Source of the DNA: Lysobacteraceae bacterium | Lineage (GTDB): Bacteria; Pseudomonadota; Gammaproteobacteria; Xanthomonadales; Xanthomonadaceae | Assembly (NCBI GenBank): GCA_003241895.1 | Contig: QBLY01000001.1 | Location: forward strand, 1-64,000 | Direction: 5' to 3' | DNA length: 64,000 bases | The notes under the pieces: generated by a model | Told to the model about the DNA's origin: nothing | Seen by the model: the letters and a program-made list of their open reading frames with translations, nothing else | The model's database searches: none | In this document: positions 9,401-16,554 of the stretch, one piece after another | Position numbering within the stretch: position 1 is the stretch's first letter | How the letters are laid out: each line of letters opens with the position of its first letter | Position numbers and translations under genes: made by a program

Positions 9401-9562
9401 ATCGCCGGTGGGCTGGTGTTCTCCACCATCGTCAGCCTGCTGTTCCTGCCGACCATCTACGCCATCCTGGACGACATGCGGCAGTGGACCGGCGCCACGC
9501 TGGCGCGGGCGCGCGCCAAGGCTCCGTTCGGGTCGTCGGCCAGGGCGACTACGCTGGAGTGA
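6422..9562 (+). CDS. RND efflux permease, second subunit
   Basis: Second RND permease of the operon (1046 residues, normal length), coupled by an ATGA overlap to the first. The twelve-helix pattern and two large periplasmic loops are evident. Unlike its neighbour, its TM4 motif is Asp398-Asn399 (GMLVDNAVVV) and its TM10 motif is Asn925-Asn926 (GVVVNNGIVLFE), so the second Asp and the Lys of the classical relay are replaced. The DN/NN combination also occurs in other RND permeases as far as I recall, so this is probably a subfamily trait rather than damage. A Gly-rich loop (GGGGPGGGGGEDDG, residues ~653-666) lies in the second periplasmic domain. The two permeases likely form a mixed trimer or serve one adaptor; substrate unknown. 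Confidence 0.92.
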   Translation: MSLAELSLRRPVTAVMFYVSLVVIGLIAAVRLPLEQFPDVNVPFILVDLPYPGSTPEEVERTITRPAEEALATLTGIQRMNSNSRPDGANIFIQFSDWDRDIEITASEARDRLDAIRSELPDDLQRYFVLKFSPSDEPVLRVRFAGDRDFTGEYALIQAQFQRRIERLPGVARVDISGAPPPEIEIAISSDRLTAHGLGLNELAAQLRAINFSVSAGEIDQGRQRFRVQPIGETSSLEELRNLVLNDKGLKLSDVALVHARPQATDYGRRLDGRPAVGLDIFRERNANLVEVSRGILAELQDIHAEPEFRDIQLNIISDQAKGVTSSINGLVEAGVIGSLLSLLILFYFLRHWPSTLMVTLAIPICIVMALGAMYFMGISLNILSMMGLLIGVGMLVDNAVVVVESIYQYREKYPNDPMRCAIEGTRSVQVAISAGTLTSIIVFLPNLFGARNFISIYLGQVAITITISLLASWIVAVSLIPMISARLKTPPAITAEHGVVPKLTRGYARFLRWTLENRAKAVLGMMLLVLVSMVPVSMTKMDFFKNDVGRRIEMYFDWQGAYSLEQISDEVLRVEQHLDANREKYQIKQLYSYFSERGWAGMQITLVDPAPSLWDKMLLRRQQPGLMSAEEVQEMIRKDLPKSARAEIGFEGGGGPGGGGGEDDGIRVFLNGDSSQTLAEVADNLIPMLARRKEFRDVRVDTGDENSEVRVSVNRERAASLGFSAQEVASYIGIALRGTPLREFRQGGSELPVWARFAGSEDFRVQDMSALTLRRADGTSVPLLSVVDVSVRKGASQIGRQNRQTALALQANLAKDVTVPDARKVMEEVLASAEFPAGYSYSFGGSFQQDDEAGKQMVFNLMLALVMVYFVMAAVFESLLFPAAIISSIVFSALGVFWLFAFTGTTFTIMAFIGCLVLMGVVVNNGIVLFEHINSRRREGQARTEALVNGCRERLRPILMTTCTTVLAMLPLCMGGTQLGGDGPAYYPMARAIAGGLVFSTIVSLLFLPTIYAILDDMRQWTGATLARARAKAPFGSSARATTLE

Positions 9563-9564
9563 TC

Positions 9565-9583
9565 GCCGCGCCCTGGGCGCGGC
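9565..9583. terminator. Hairpin between convergent genes, probable terminator
   Basis: GC-only stem gccgcgc / gcgcggc (loop cctgg) in the 25-base gap between the convergent permease and TraB-family genes. There is no T-run, so termination is only suggested by position. Confidence 0.35.
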
Positions 9584-9587
9584 GCTC

Positions 9588-10802
9588 TCAGCCCAGCTTG
9601 CCGATGATGTAGATGCCCGCGGTCCACACGCCGATCGCGGTACCCAGGCTGGTGAGGAAGAAGTTCACCAGCACCCGGGCCACGCGGTTGCGCCACCAGC
9701 CCTTGAGCGTGCCGGTGTCGTCGCGCAGGCGCAGGAAGTCGGCATAGGTGGGTTTGCGGATCCACGCTTCCACCACCGCGCTCACGTTGCCCGACGCCAA
9801 GGCCGGATGCAGCGGCGTGAGGGGCGAGGCGAGGAAGGCGGCCAGGATGCTCAGCGGATGTCCGCCGGCCACCGCGCAGCCGACGGCGCCACCGATGCCG
9901 GTCACCAGGGCCCACTTGAGCAGCAGGTCGCCGCCCAGTTCAATGCCGCCCTGCTGGTAGCCCCAGGCGAATCCGCCCAGCAGGAACACGGTGACGATGA
10001 TCGTGAACCACGGGATGCTGCTGGCCTTGGGCAGCGCGTTGAGTTCGTCCAGCACCGGCGCCGGGTCGTCCTGGTCCTGGCGCAGGTGTTCGGCCAGGCC
10101 CTTGAGGTGGCCGGCGCCAACAACCGCCAGCACGTCGCGCGCGCCCTGCGCGCCCACCTGGCGCAGGCGCGCGGCCATGAATCGGTCGCGCTCGGCGATC
10201 ACGGCGCGATAAAGCGGCGGGCTGCTGGCCGCGAATTCGCCGAAGCTCGATTCCAGGAAGTCACCCTGCTTGAGCTTCTCGATCTCATCCGCACCGACTT
10301 CTTCGTCGGCGAACAGGCTGGCCGCCAGGCCCGCCATCAGTTTCGAGCGACCCCAGAAGCCCAGGCCGCGGAAGGCGCGTTTGAGCGTGATGCCCACGTC
10401 GCGGTCGATCAGCGACAGCCGCAGCCCACGCTCGTTCGCGCCCAGGGCCGCGGCCTTGAGTTCGGCGCCCGGTTCGACGCCCAGCTGCTCGGCCAGGCGA
10501 CGCTGGTAGGCCGACAGCGCCAGGTTCGCGGCCACCAGGCCGGTCTTGCCTTCGCGCAGGATCTGGAACAGGTCGAGCTTGGAAAGGGCGTCGGGGTCGG
10601 TCAGTGCGCGGTGGCGCTGTTCGTCCAGCTCCACCGCGATGGTGTCGTAGCTGCCGTGCCACATCGCGGCTTTCACGGCGTCCACGCTGGCCTGCGACAC
10701 GTGGGCGGTGCCCAGCAGGGTGTAGCGCACGCCGTCGCGCTCGACGATGGCGTGGGGCTGGTCATGCAGGCCGTCGTAGCCGGCCTCGGGAGTGGTGTTC
10801 AA
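9588..10802 (-). CDS. TraB/PrgY-type membrane protein
   Basis: Member of the TraB (pheromone-shutdown-like) family, related to TIKI/GumN-type metal-dependent peptidases. The N-terminal soluble domain shows GTAHVS (residues 31-36), AVELDEQRH and GAGHLKGL, the conserved motifs of this fold. The last ~150 residues carry about four membrane segments (for example WFTIIVTVFLLGGFAWGY and VLVNFFLTSLGTAIGVW). The start is a TTG overlapping the aguB stop (TTGA), with GAGG about a dozen bases upstream and no good ATG nearby, so expression probably depends on coupling. It is the last gene of a four-gene operon with agmatine catabolism genes. Family biochemistry in bacteria is poorly defined; a role in processing a peptide or envelope protein is conjecture. 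Confidence 0.85.
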   Translation of the reverse strand: MNTTPEAGYDGLHDQPHAIVERDGVRYTLLGTAHVSQASVDAVKAAMWHGSYDTIAVELDEQRHRALTDPDALSKLDLFQILREGKTGLVAANLALSAYQRRLAEQLGVEPGAELKAAALGANERGLRLSLIDRDVGITLKRAFRGLGFWGRSKLMAGLAASLFADEEVGADEIEKLKQGDFLESSFGEFAASSPPLYRAVIAERDRFMAARLRQVGAQGARDVLAVVGAGHLKGLAEHLRQDQDDPAPVLDELNALPKASSIPWFTIIVTVFLLGGFAWGYQQGGIELGGDLLLKWALVTGIGGAVGCAVAGGHPLSILAAFLASPLTPLHPALASGNVSAVVEAWIRKPTYADFLRLRDDTGTLKGWWRNRVARVLVNFFLTSLGTAIGVWTAGIYIIGKLG

Positions 10803-11686
10803 TCGCGATATCGCCTCAGCAGGTCCTGGTAGGCATCGATGCGGCGGTCGCGCAGGAAGGGCCAGATGCGGCGCACCTGTTCACTGCGCGCCAGGTCCAC
10901 GGTGGCCATCAGGATTTCGGGATGTTCGGTGTTGGCTTCGGCCAGGAACTCGCCCTGCGGGCCCAGCACGTGGCTGCTGCCCCAGAACGCGATGCCGGAC
11001 GCGCCGGTCGGGGAGGGTTCGTGGCCCACGCGGTTGCAGCTGAGCACCGGCAGGCCGTTGGCCACGGCGTGGCCGCGGTGGCTCAGGATCCAGGCGTCGC
11101 GCTGGCGGTTCTTTTCGTCCTGGGCGTCGTCCGGGTCCCAGCCGATGGCGGTGGGGTAGAGCAGCAGGTCCGCTCCGGCCAGCGCCATCAGGCGCGCGGC
11201 CTCGGGGTACCACTGGTCCCAGCACACCAACACGCCCAGGCGGCCGACGCTGGTGTCGATGGGTTCGAAGCCCAGGTCGCCCGGCGTGAAGTAGAACTTC
11301 TCGTGGAAACCCGGGTCGTCGGGGATGTGCATCTTGCGGTACTTGCCCACCATCCGGCCGTCGGTTTCGAAGACCACGGCGGTGTTGTGGTACAGGCCGG
11401 CGGCGCGGCGCTCGAACAGCGATCCGACCAGCACCACGCCGTGCTTGTTCGCCAGCGCGCCCAGGCGCTCGGTGCTCGGGCCCGGGATGGCTTCGGCGCG
11501 GTCGAACTCGGCCGTGCTTTCGTGCTGGCAGAAGTAGGCGCCGTTGTGCAGTTCCTGCAGCAGCACCAGCTTGGCGCCCTGCGCGGCCGCTTGCGCCACG
11601 CGGGCCTCGATATTGGCCAGGTTGGCTTCGGTGCTGCCGTGGTCGCGGTCCTGGACCAGGGCGACGGCGAGTGTTTTTTGGCTCAT
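10799..11686 (-). CDS. aguB: N-carbamoylputrescine amidohydrolase
   Basis: Converts N-carbamoylputrescine to putrescine, CO2 and ammonia, the second step of the agmatine deiminase route. Nitrilase-superfamily fold with the catalytic triad visible as Glu45 (LVLLQELHNGAYF), Lys118 (YRKMHIPDDPGF) and Cys155 (VLVCWDQWYPE). The 295-residue length is typical. Its ATG overlaps the aguA stop (ATGA), so the two pathway enzymes are coupled. Cytoplasmic. The assignment is firm because both the motif set and the aguA neighbour agree. Confidence 0.96.
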   Translation of the reverse strand: MSQKTLAVALVQDRDHGSTEANLANIEARVAQAAAQGAKLVLLQELHNGAYFCQHESTAEFDRAEAIPGPSTERLGALANKHGVVLVGSLFERRAAGLYHNTAVVFETDGRMVGKYRKMHIPDDPGFHEKFYFTPGDLGFEPIDTSVGRLGVLVCWDQWYPEAARLMALAGADLLLYPTAIGWDPDDAQDEKNRQRDAWILSHRGHAVANGLPVLSCNRVGHEPSPTGASGIAFWGSSHVLGPQGEFLAEANTEHPEILMATVDLARSEQVRRIWPFLRDRRIDAYQDLLRRYRD

Positions 11687-12714
11687 GCCAGCAGGCCTTC
11701 GGGAAGTTGCATGGTGACGCAGTGCAGGCTGCCGTTCTGCCAGATCAGCGGGCGGCAGTCGATCTGCACGATCTCGCGGCCCGGGAAGGCGCGTGCCAGC
11801 ACCGCAGCGGCCGCGGCGTCGGCGACATCGCCATAGGCCGGCATCAGCACGGCGCCGTTGATGATCAGGAAGTTGGCGTAGGACGCCGCCAGGCGCCGGC
11901 CTTCGTCAAGCACGGGCTGGGCCCAGGGCAGCGGGAACAGGCGGTAGGGCTGGCCGTCGGCGGTGCGCAGGGCGGCTATTTCGGCGGCCATGGCCTGCAG
12001 CTCGGCGTAGTGGCCGTCGGCGGGGTCGTCGCAGGCCTGGTAGACGATGGCGTCTGGCGCCGCGAAGCGGGCCAGGGTGTCGATATGGGCGTCGGTGTCG
12101 TCGCCCTCCAGGTAGCCGTGATCAAGCCACAGCGTGCGCGACTGCACCAGCGCGCCTTCCAGCGTGGCGGTGACCTGGCCCCGCTCAAGGCCGGGATGGC
12201 GCTCGTGCAGGCAGCGCCAGGTGCTCAGCAGCGTGCCGGCCCCGTCGGTCTCGATGCCGCCGCCTTCCAGCGCGAAGTCGATGCGCTGGTGGGTGGCGGT
12301 TGCCAGCAGGCCCGAGGCGTGCAGCTTGGCCACGACCTGGTCGTCCAGCCCGGCCTCGAACTTGCCGCCCCATGCGGTGAAGTGGAAGTCGAGCAGGCGG
12401 AACCCGTCGCCTTCGCGCAGTGTGATCGGGCCCGAGTCGCGCAGCCAGGTGTCGTCGTAATCGACTTCGAAGAAGCGCACGCGCTCCATGGTTGCGCCGG
12501 CGGCGGTCAGCAGGCCGACGGCCCGTTCGCGCAGCGCGGTGCCGGCCACGCAGACCAGGGCCGATTGGAACCGGGTGATGGCCGTGACCAGCGCCACATA
12601 GGTGCGCTCGACGCCGGCCAGTCGGTCGGCCCAGTCGGTACCTTCATGCGGCCAAGCGAGCAGGACGGCGGATTGGGATTCCCATTCCGCCGGGAAGCGC
12701 AGGAGGTTGGGCAT
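11683..12714 (-). CDS. aguA: Agmatine deiminase
   Basis: Hydrolyses agmatine to N-carbamoylputrescine and ammonia. It belongs to the peptidyl-arginine/agmatine deiminase family (343 residues, usual size). The nucleophile is Cys332 in GSLHCVTMQLP near the C-terminus; LEGGGIETDG and TWLRDSGPI are the conserved substrate-pocket motifs. It lies three bases downstream of a small exported protein gene and is coupled to aguB. Together they make putrescine from agmatine. The flavoprotein at 39.7 kb resembles amine oxidases but is too far away to be called part of the pathway. Confidence 0.96.
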   Translation of the reverse strand: MPNLLRFPAEWESQSAVLLAWPHEGTDWADRLAGVERTYVALVTAITRFQSALVCVAGTALRERAVGLLTAAGATMERVRFFEVDYDDTWLRDSGPITLREGDGFRLLDFHFTAWGGKFEAGLDDQVVAKLHASGLLATATHQRIDFALEGGGIETDGAGTLLSTWRCLHERHPGLERGQVTATLEGALVQSRTLWLDHGYLEGDDTDAHIDTLARFAAPDAIVYQACDDPADGHYAELQAMAAEIAALRTADGQPYRLFPLPWAQPVLDEGRRLAASYANFLIINGAVLMPAYGDVADAAAAAVLARAFPGREIVQIDCRPLIWQNGSLHCVTMQLPEGLLA

Positions 12715-12717
12715 GGC

Positions 12718-13047
12718 TTACTGGACGGGCTTGGGGCCGATCTCGCTCGGGCTGGACTTGTTGGCCACCGCGTCCACGACGTGGTTGTACTCGAAGTAGA
12801 CCGTGTAGCCGGCGTAGTCCCAGCGGGTGATAGGCGGGTTGGCGCGGCGGTTGTTCGGGCCGGAGATGGCGGCGTGCTTGACCTGCGGGGCGCCGAACTT
12901 CGATTCCACCTGGGACATGCTCTGGCCACGGCCGGGCATGGCCTGGGTTTCGGACTGCACGCGGTCAACCAGCAGGGTCTCGGCCTGGGCCGGGGCCTGC
13001 AGCAGCAGGCCGGCAGTCAATGCCAGTGACAGGATAAGGGCCTTCAT
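12718..13047 (-). CDS. Small exported protein, BamE/SmpA-like pattern, first gene of agu operon
   Basis: A 109-residue protein with a clear signal peptide (MKALILSLALTAGLLLQAPAQA). The mature part has MSQVESKFGAP followed by ITRWDYAGYTVYFEYNHVV, which resembles the V-x3-hydrophobic-G-x-P ... RWDY pattern of small BamE/SmpA-like folds. No lipobox is present. GGAGGTG precedes the ATG at good spacing, and the stop is three bases from aguA, so it leads the aguA-aguB-traB operon. Function unknown; the fold suggestion is from pattern only. Confidence 0.75.
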   Translation of the reverse strand: MKALILSLALTAGLLLQAPAQAETLLVDRVQSETQAMPGRGQSMSQVESKFGAPQVKHAAISGPNNRRANPPITRWDYAGYTVYFEYNHVVDAVANKSSPSEIGPKPVQ

Positions 13048-13138
13048 GGTGCACCTCCGCTTGGGTCGTCGGGATGACGGTTGAACTTGGAATCATCGCA
13101 AAACCGGCCCGGGTTGGCCATGTCGGCGCGCCGCAACG

Positions 13139-13162
13139 GAAAACGCCGGCTTTCGCCGGCGT
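13139..13162 (-). terminator. Terminator of rpmJ
   Basis: On the minus strand: ACGCCGGC, GAAA tetraloop, GCCGGCGT, then a T-run. It is placed 28-50 bases past the rpmJ stop. Confidence 0.75.
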
Positions 13163-13189
13163 CTTCGCTTCAACCCTGGCAGCCTGCGC

Positions 13190-13315
13190 TCAGCGCTGGC
13201 GGGCCTTGAAACGCGGGTTGGACTTGCAGATAACGAAGACCTTGCCGCGGCGGCGCACGACCTTGCAGTCGCGATGGCGGGTCTTCGCCGACTTCAGGGA
13301 CGAGAGCACTTTCAT
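13190..13315 (-). CDS. rpmJ: 50S ribosomal protein L36, zinc-free (type B)
   Basis: 41-residue basic protein ([18 protein letters not shown] ... [12 protein letters not shown]) of the large ribosomal subunit. Compared with zinc-binding L36 (four ligands, C-x2-C ... C ... H), it keeps Cys17 and Cys30. It has His14 where the first Cys would be and Phe36 where the His ligand would be. This is the C-minus form that in other bacteria is the zinc-sparing paralogue or the only copy. AAGGAA precedes the ATG. It stands alone with its own promoter and terminator, away from any ribosomal operon. Confidence 0.95.
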
Positions 13316-13353
13316 GGCAATTCCTTGGGTAATTGGGGCGATAAAGAAGCGGA

Positions 13354-13382
13354 AGTATAGACCAGCCAAAATCCGCTTGCAA
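13354..13382 (-). promoter_or_regulatory. Strong sigma70-type promoter of rpmJ
   Basis: On the minus strand TTGCAA (13382-13377), exactly 17 bases, then TATACT (13359-13354), about 39 bases ahead of the rpmJ ATG. This is the clearest promoter in the window. No obvious Zur-like palindrome overlaps it. Confidence 0.7.
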
Positions 13383-13422
13383 TACAAGCCCTTGTCCAGC
13401 CACCCGGGGGCCAACCCCAGCC

Positions 13423-14049
13423 CTAGGGCAGGTAGGCCTGGGTGAGGTTGTTCAGGTGCACCCGCTCGGCGTCGCGCAGCAGGGGCGAGAGCAGCATCAT
13501 CACCTGGACGATGCCGCCGCGGATGGCCTCGTTCTCGTCCTTGTCGCCGCGCGCGCTGGCGTAGTTCATCCAGAACGTGGCAATGACCAGGATATTGGTG
13601 GCCGTGGCCTCGACTTCGGCGGCCGAGGCACGCATCACGCCGGCCTGGACCAGGCCCTTCATGCCCGACGAGGCACCCTCGGCGGCCCGCTTGAGGATGC
13701 GGGCAAAGCGCAGGCGCAGGCGCCGGTTGCGGCTCAGGATGTCCACCAGGTCCCGGTACAGGAACCGGTATTCCCAGATGCACTCGAACACCAGGTGCAG
13801 CTGCAGCCAGATGTCCTCCAGGTCCCGCAGCCGGCCCTCGGGCGACACCAGGGCCGTGTCCATGCGCTCCTCGTAGCGCGCGAACAACTGCTCGATGATG
13901 TCGTCCTTGTTGCGGAAGTGGTAGTACAGGTTGCCCGGGCTGATCTCCAGCTCGTCGGCGATGTGGTTGGTGGTGACGTTGGGCTCGCCCTGCAGGTTGA
14001 ACATGCTCAGGGAGGTGTCGAGGATCCGCTGGCGGGTCTGGCGGGCCAT
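13423..14049 (-). CDS. TetR/AcrR-family regulator
   Basis: 208-residue one-component repressor. The N-terminal helix-turn-helix is typical (residues ~8-55, [19 protein letters not shown]); the remaining ~150 residues form the variable ligand-binding domain. It lies nine bases after the acyl-CoA-binding protein gene in the same operon, divergent from the fatty acyl-CoA reductase. The simplest reading is a repressor of this acyl-CoA module responding to an acyl-CoA or fatty acid; the ligand is an inference from context. No operator could be assigned with confidence. Confidence 0.88.
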   Translation of the reverse strand: MARQTRQRILDTSLSMFNLQGEPNVTTNHIADELEISPGNLYYHFRNKDDIIEQLFARYEERMDTALVSPEGRLRDLEDIWLQLHLVFECIWEYRFLYRDLVDILSRNRRLRLRFARILKRAAEGASSGMKGLVQAGVMRASAAEVEATATNILVIATFWMNYASARGDKDENEAIRGGIVQVMMLLSPLLRDAERVHLNNLTQAYLP

Positions 14050-14058
14050 GGGGCGGCG

Positions 14059-14316
14059 TCAGCCGCGCAGCTTCTTCACGAGGTCCACGTACTTCTTCAT
14101 CGCGTCCTCGGGCGTTGTGCCGGCAAGCTTTTCCCAGGCCTCGTACTTGGCCGTGCCGACGAAATCGAAGAAACCGGGTTTGGGCCCGCTGGCATCACCC
14201 TCCGAACCCTGCTTGTAAAGGCCGTAGAGGCGCAACATGGTGTCGTTGTCGGGACGGTCCGCCAGGCTCATCACTTCCTGGGCTGCTTTCTGGAACTGTG
14301 CTTTCAAATCGGCCAT
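14059..14316 (-). CDS. Acyl-CoA-binding protein
   Basis: 85-residue four-helix acyl-CoA carrier that binds medium- to long-chain acyl-CoA esters in the cytosol. Diagnostic motifs are [11 protein letters not shown] (ligand-contacting Tyr/Lys) and [15 protein letters not shown]. Start: ATG at 14316, preceded by GGGGG at suitable spacing and matching the usual family length; an in-frame start at 14352 would add 12 unrelated residues. Co-directional with the TetR gene, and divergent from the acyl-CoA reductase across a ~150-base intergenic region. Acyl-CoA-binding proteins are common in eukaryotes and patchy in bacteria. Probably delivers substrate to, or buffers acyl-CoA for, the reductase. Confidence 0.93.
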   Translation of the reverse strand: MADLKAQFQKAAQEVMSLADRPDNDTMLRLYGLYKQGSEGDASGPKPGFFDFVGTAKYEAWEKLAGTTPEDAMKKYVDLVKKLRG

Positions 14317-14465
14317 CGATCGATCCCCCGGGTGGAGCGAGGGTGATATCACGCGGTTCGGGGACGGTCAACGCGGCGTTTGTCAGGGCGCCGTGGCTCT
14401 GGCAAGTTAGCGAGGTGTGACCGGCCATCGCGGCCCGGTCTGTTACTAAGGGCAGGGGAGAGCTC

Positions 14466-16454
14466 ATGAGCTATTTTGTCACCGGTGCAACGGGTTTCAT
14501 CGGGCGGTATCTGGTCAGCAACCTGCTCAAGCGCAAAGGCACGGTCCACGTGCTTGTGCGCAAGGGCTCGGAAAAGAAACTCGAGGCCATTGCCGCCAGC
14601 ATGGGCTGGGACCGCAAGCGCATCGTTCCGGTCACCGGTGATTTGTCCAAGCCCAAGCTGGGCCTGACCGCGGCGCAGGTGAAGGCGCTGGCGGGCAAGA
14701 TCCAGCACGTCTTCCACCTGGCCGCCATCTACGACATGTCGGCGGATGCCGCCTCCCAGCAGGTCGCCAACATCGACGGCACGCGCAACGCCATCGAACT
14801 GGCGGCGGCCATCAAGGCCGGCTGCTTCCACCACACCAGCTCCATCGCCGCGGCGGGCCTGTACCCGGGCATCTTCCGCGAGGACATGTTCGAGGAGGCC
14901 GAGGGCCTAAAGGACCCGTACCTGCGCACCAAGCACGAGTCCGAGGGCATCGTGCGCAAGGAGTGCAAGGTGCCGTTCCGCATCTACCGCCCGTCCATGG
15001 TCATCGGCCATTCCAGGACCGGCGAGATGGACAAGATCGACGGCCCGTACTACCTGTTCGGCCTGATCAAGAAGATCCGCTCCACGCTGCCGCAGTGGGT
15101 CCCGACGCTGGGCATCGAGGGCGGTCGCCTGAACGTGGTGCCGGTGGACTTCGTGGCCGACGCCATGGACCACATCGCCCACAAGAAGGGCCTGGACGGG
15201 CAGTGCTTCCATCTGGTCGATCCCAAGCCGATGCGCTTTGGCGAACTGATGAACACCTTCTGCCGCGCCGCCCACGCCCCCGAGATGACCATGCGGCTCG
15301 ACGCCCGCATGCTGGCCGTGGTGCCCGGTGCAGTGCGCGGCGCGGTCTTGAACCTGCCGCCGGTGAAGCGCTTCACCTCAATGGTGCTGCGCGACCTGAA
15401 GATCCCGCCGTCCACCCTGGCCTTCATCACCTATCCCACCCGTTTCGACACGCGGGTGGTCGAACGCGCGCTCAAGGGCAGCAAGATCGCCGTGCCCCAG
15501 CTGGAAAGCTACGCCTGGCGGATCTGGGACTACTGGGAGCGCCACCTCGACCCGGACCTGTTCGTGGACCGGTCGCTGCGCGGCAAGGTCGAGAACAAGG
15601 TCGTGCTGATCACGGGTGGCTCGTCGGGCATCGGCAAGGCGTCGGCGATCAAGATCGCCGAAGCCGGCGCCAAGGTCATCATCGTCGCCCGCGGCGAGAA
15701 GGAACTGTTCGAGACCCGCGACGGGATCATCGCCGCCGGCGGCAAGTGCTGGGCCTACACCTGCGACCTGACCGAGCTGGCGAGCTGCGACGAACTGGTC
15801 AAGACCGTGCTCGCCGAGCACAAGCACGTGGACGTGCTGGTGAACAACGCCGGCCGGTCGATCCGCCGCTCGGTGGAGGCCAGCTACGACCGCTTCCACG
15901 ACTACGAACGCACCATGCAGCTCAACTACTTCGGCTGCCTGCGCCTGATCATGGGCTTCCTGCCGGCCATGACCCAGCGCCGCCGTGGCCACATCGTCAA
16001 CATCAGCTCCATCGGCGTGCTTGCCAGTTCGCCGCGGTTCTCGGCCTACGTGGCTTCCAAGGCGGCGCTGGATGCGTTCAGTCGCTGCGCCCAGGCCGAG
16101 TTCAGCGGCAAGAACATCGCCTTCACCACGGTCAACATGCCGCTGGTGAAGACCCCGATGATCGCGCCCACCAAGATGTACGACTCGGTGCCCACGCTTA
16201 CGCCGGAAGAAGCCGCCGACCTGGTGGTGAAGGCGATCATCGAGCGCCCGAGCCGCGTCGCCACCCGCATGGGCATCTTCGCCGCCACCCTCAACGCCCT
16301 GGTGCCCAAGGCCTACGAGGTGATCATGAACACGGCCTTCGAAATGTTCCCCGACTCGCCCGCCGCGAGGGGCGACCGCAAGGCGATCAAGGAAGAAGGG
16401 GCAACCAACGAACAGGTGGCCTTCGCGGCGCTCATGCGCGGCGTGCACTGGTAA
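14466..16454 (+). CDS. Two-domain fatty acyl-CoA reductase, Marinobacter alcohol-forming type
   Basis: 662-residue fusion of two NAD(P)-binding reductase domains. The N-terminal extended-SDR domain starts with TGATGFIG and has a Tyr152/Lys156 dyad (YLRTKHESE). The C-terminal classical SDR domain starts near residue 380 (LITGGSSGIGKASA) and has Ser514/515, Tyr528 and Lys532 (NISSIG, SAYVASK). Length, domain order and long identical-looking stretches (FREDMFEEAEGL, KVPFRIYRPSMVIGHS, NINMP-type LVKTPMIAPTK) match, from memory, the Marinobacter fatty acyl-CoA reductase that takes acyl-CoA through the aldehyde to the alcohol. AGGGGAGAG precedes the ATG. Divergent from the acyl-CoA-binding protein gene. 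A related alternative is an aldehyde-forming acyl-CoA reductase of the AcrA1/Acr1 group. Confidence 0.9.
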   Translation: MSYFVTGATGFIGRYLVSNLLKRKGTVHVLVRKGSEKKLEAIAASMGWDRKRIVPVTGDLSKPKLGLTAAQVKALAGKIQHVFHLAAIYDMSADAASQQVANIDGTRNAIELAAAIKAGCFHHTSSIAAAGLYPGIFREDMFEEAEGLKDPYLRTKHESEGIVRKECKVPFRIYRPSMVIGHSRTGEMDKIDGPYYLFGLIKKIRSTLPQWVPTLGIEGGRLNVVPVDFVADAMDHIAHKKGLDGQCFHLVDPKPMRFGELMNTFCRAAHAPEMTMRLDARMLAVVPGAVRGAVLNLPPVKRFTSMVLRDLKIPPSTLAFITYPTRFDTRVVERALKGSKIAVPQLESYAWRIWDYWERHLDPDLFVDRSLRGKVENKVVLITGGSSGIGKASAIKIAEAGAKVIIVARGEKELFETRDGIIAAGGKCWAYTCDLTELASCDELVKTVLAEHKHVDVLVNNAGRSIRRSVEASYDRFHDYERTMQLNYFGCLRLIMGFLPAMTQRRRGHIVNISSIGVLASSPRFSAYVASKAALDAFSRCAQAEFSGKNIAFTTVNMPLVKTPMIAPTKMYDSVPTLTPEEAADLVVKAIIERPSRVATRMGIFAATLNALVPKAYEVIMNTAFEMFPDSPAARGDRKAIKEEGATNEQVAFAALMRGVHW

Positions 16455-16467
16455 CCGTCAAAACCGG

Positions 16468-16492
16468 CACGGCCTGCGCGAAGCAGGCCGTG
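16468..16492 (+). other. Stable hairpin just after the reductase stop
   Basis: Perfect 10-base stem cacggcctgc / gcaggccgtg with loop gcgaa, 13 bases after the stop codon and without a T-run. It probably protects the mRNA 3' end or works with the T-tailed hairpin 33 bases downstream. Confidence 0.5.
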
Positions 16493-16524
16493 GGCTGGAA
16501 CCACGCAAGCTGGAAGCAAACGCC

Positions 16525-16548
16525 CCCGGACCCAGGTCCGGGTTTTTT
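16525..16548 (+). terminator. Rho-independent terminator of the acyl-CoA reductase gene
   Basis: Stem cccggac / gtccggg (loop ccag) directly followed by six T residues, in the gap before the convergent Mrr-like gene. Confidence 0.8.
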
Positions 16549-16554
16549 ATGGCG

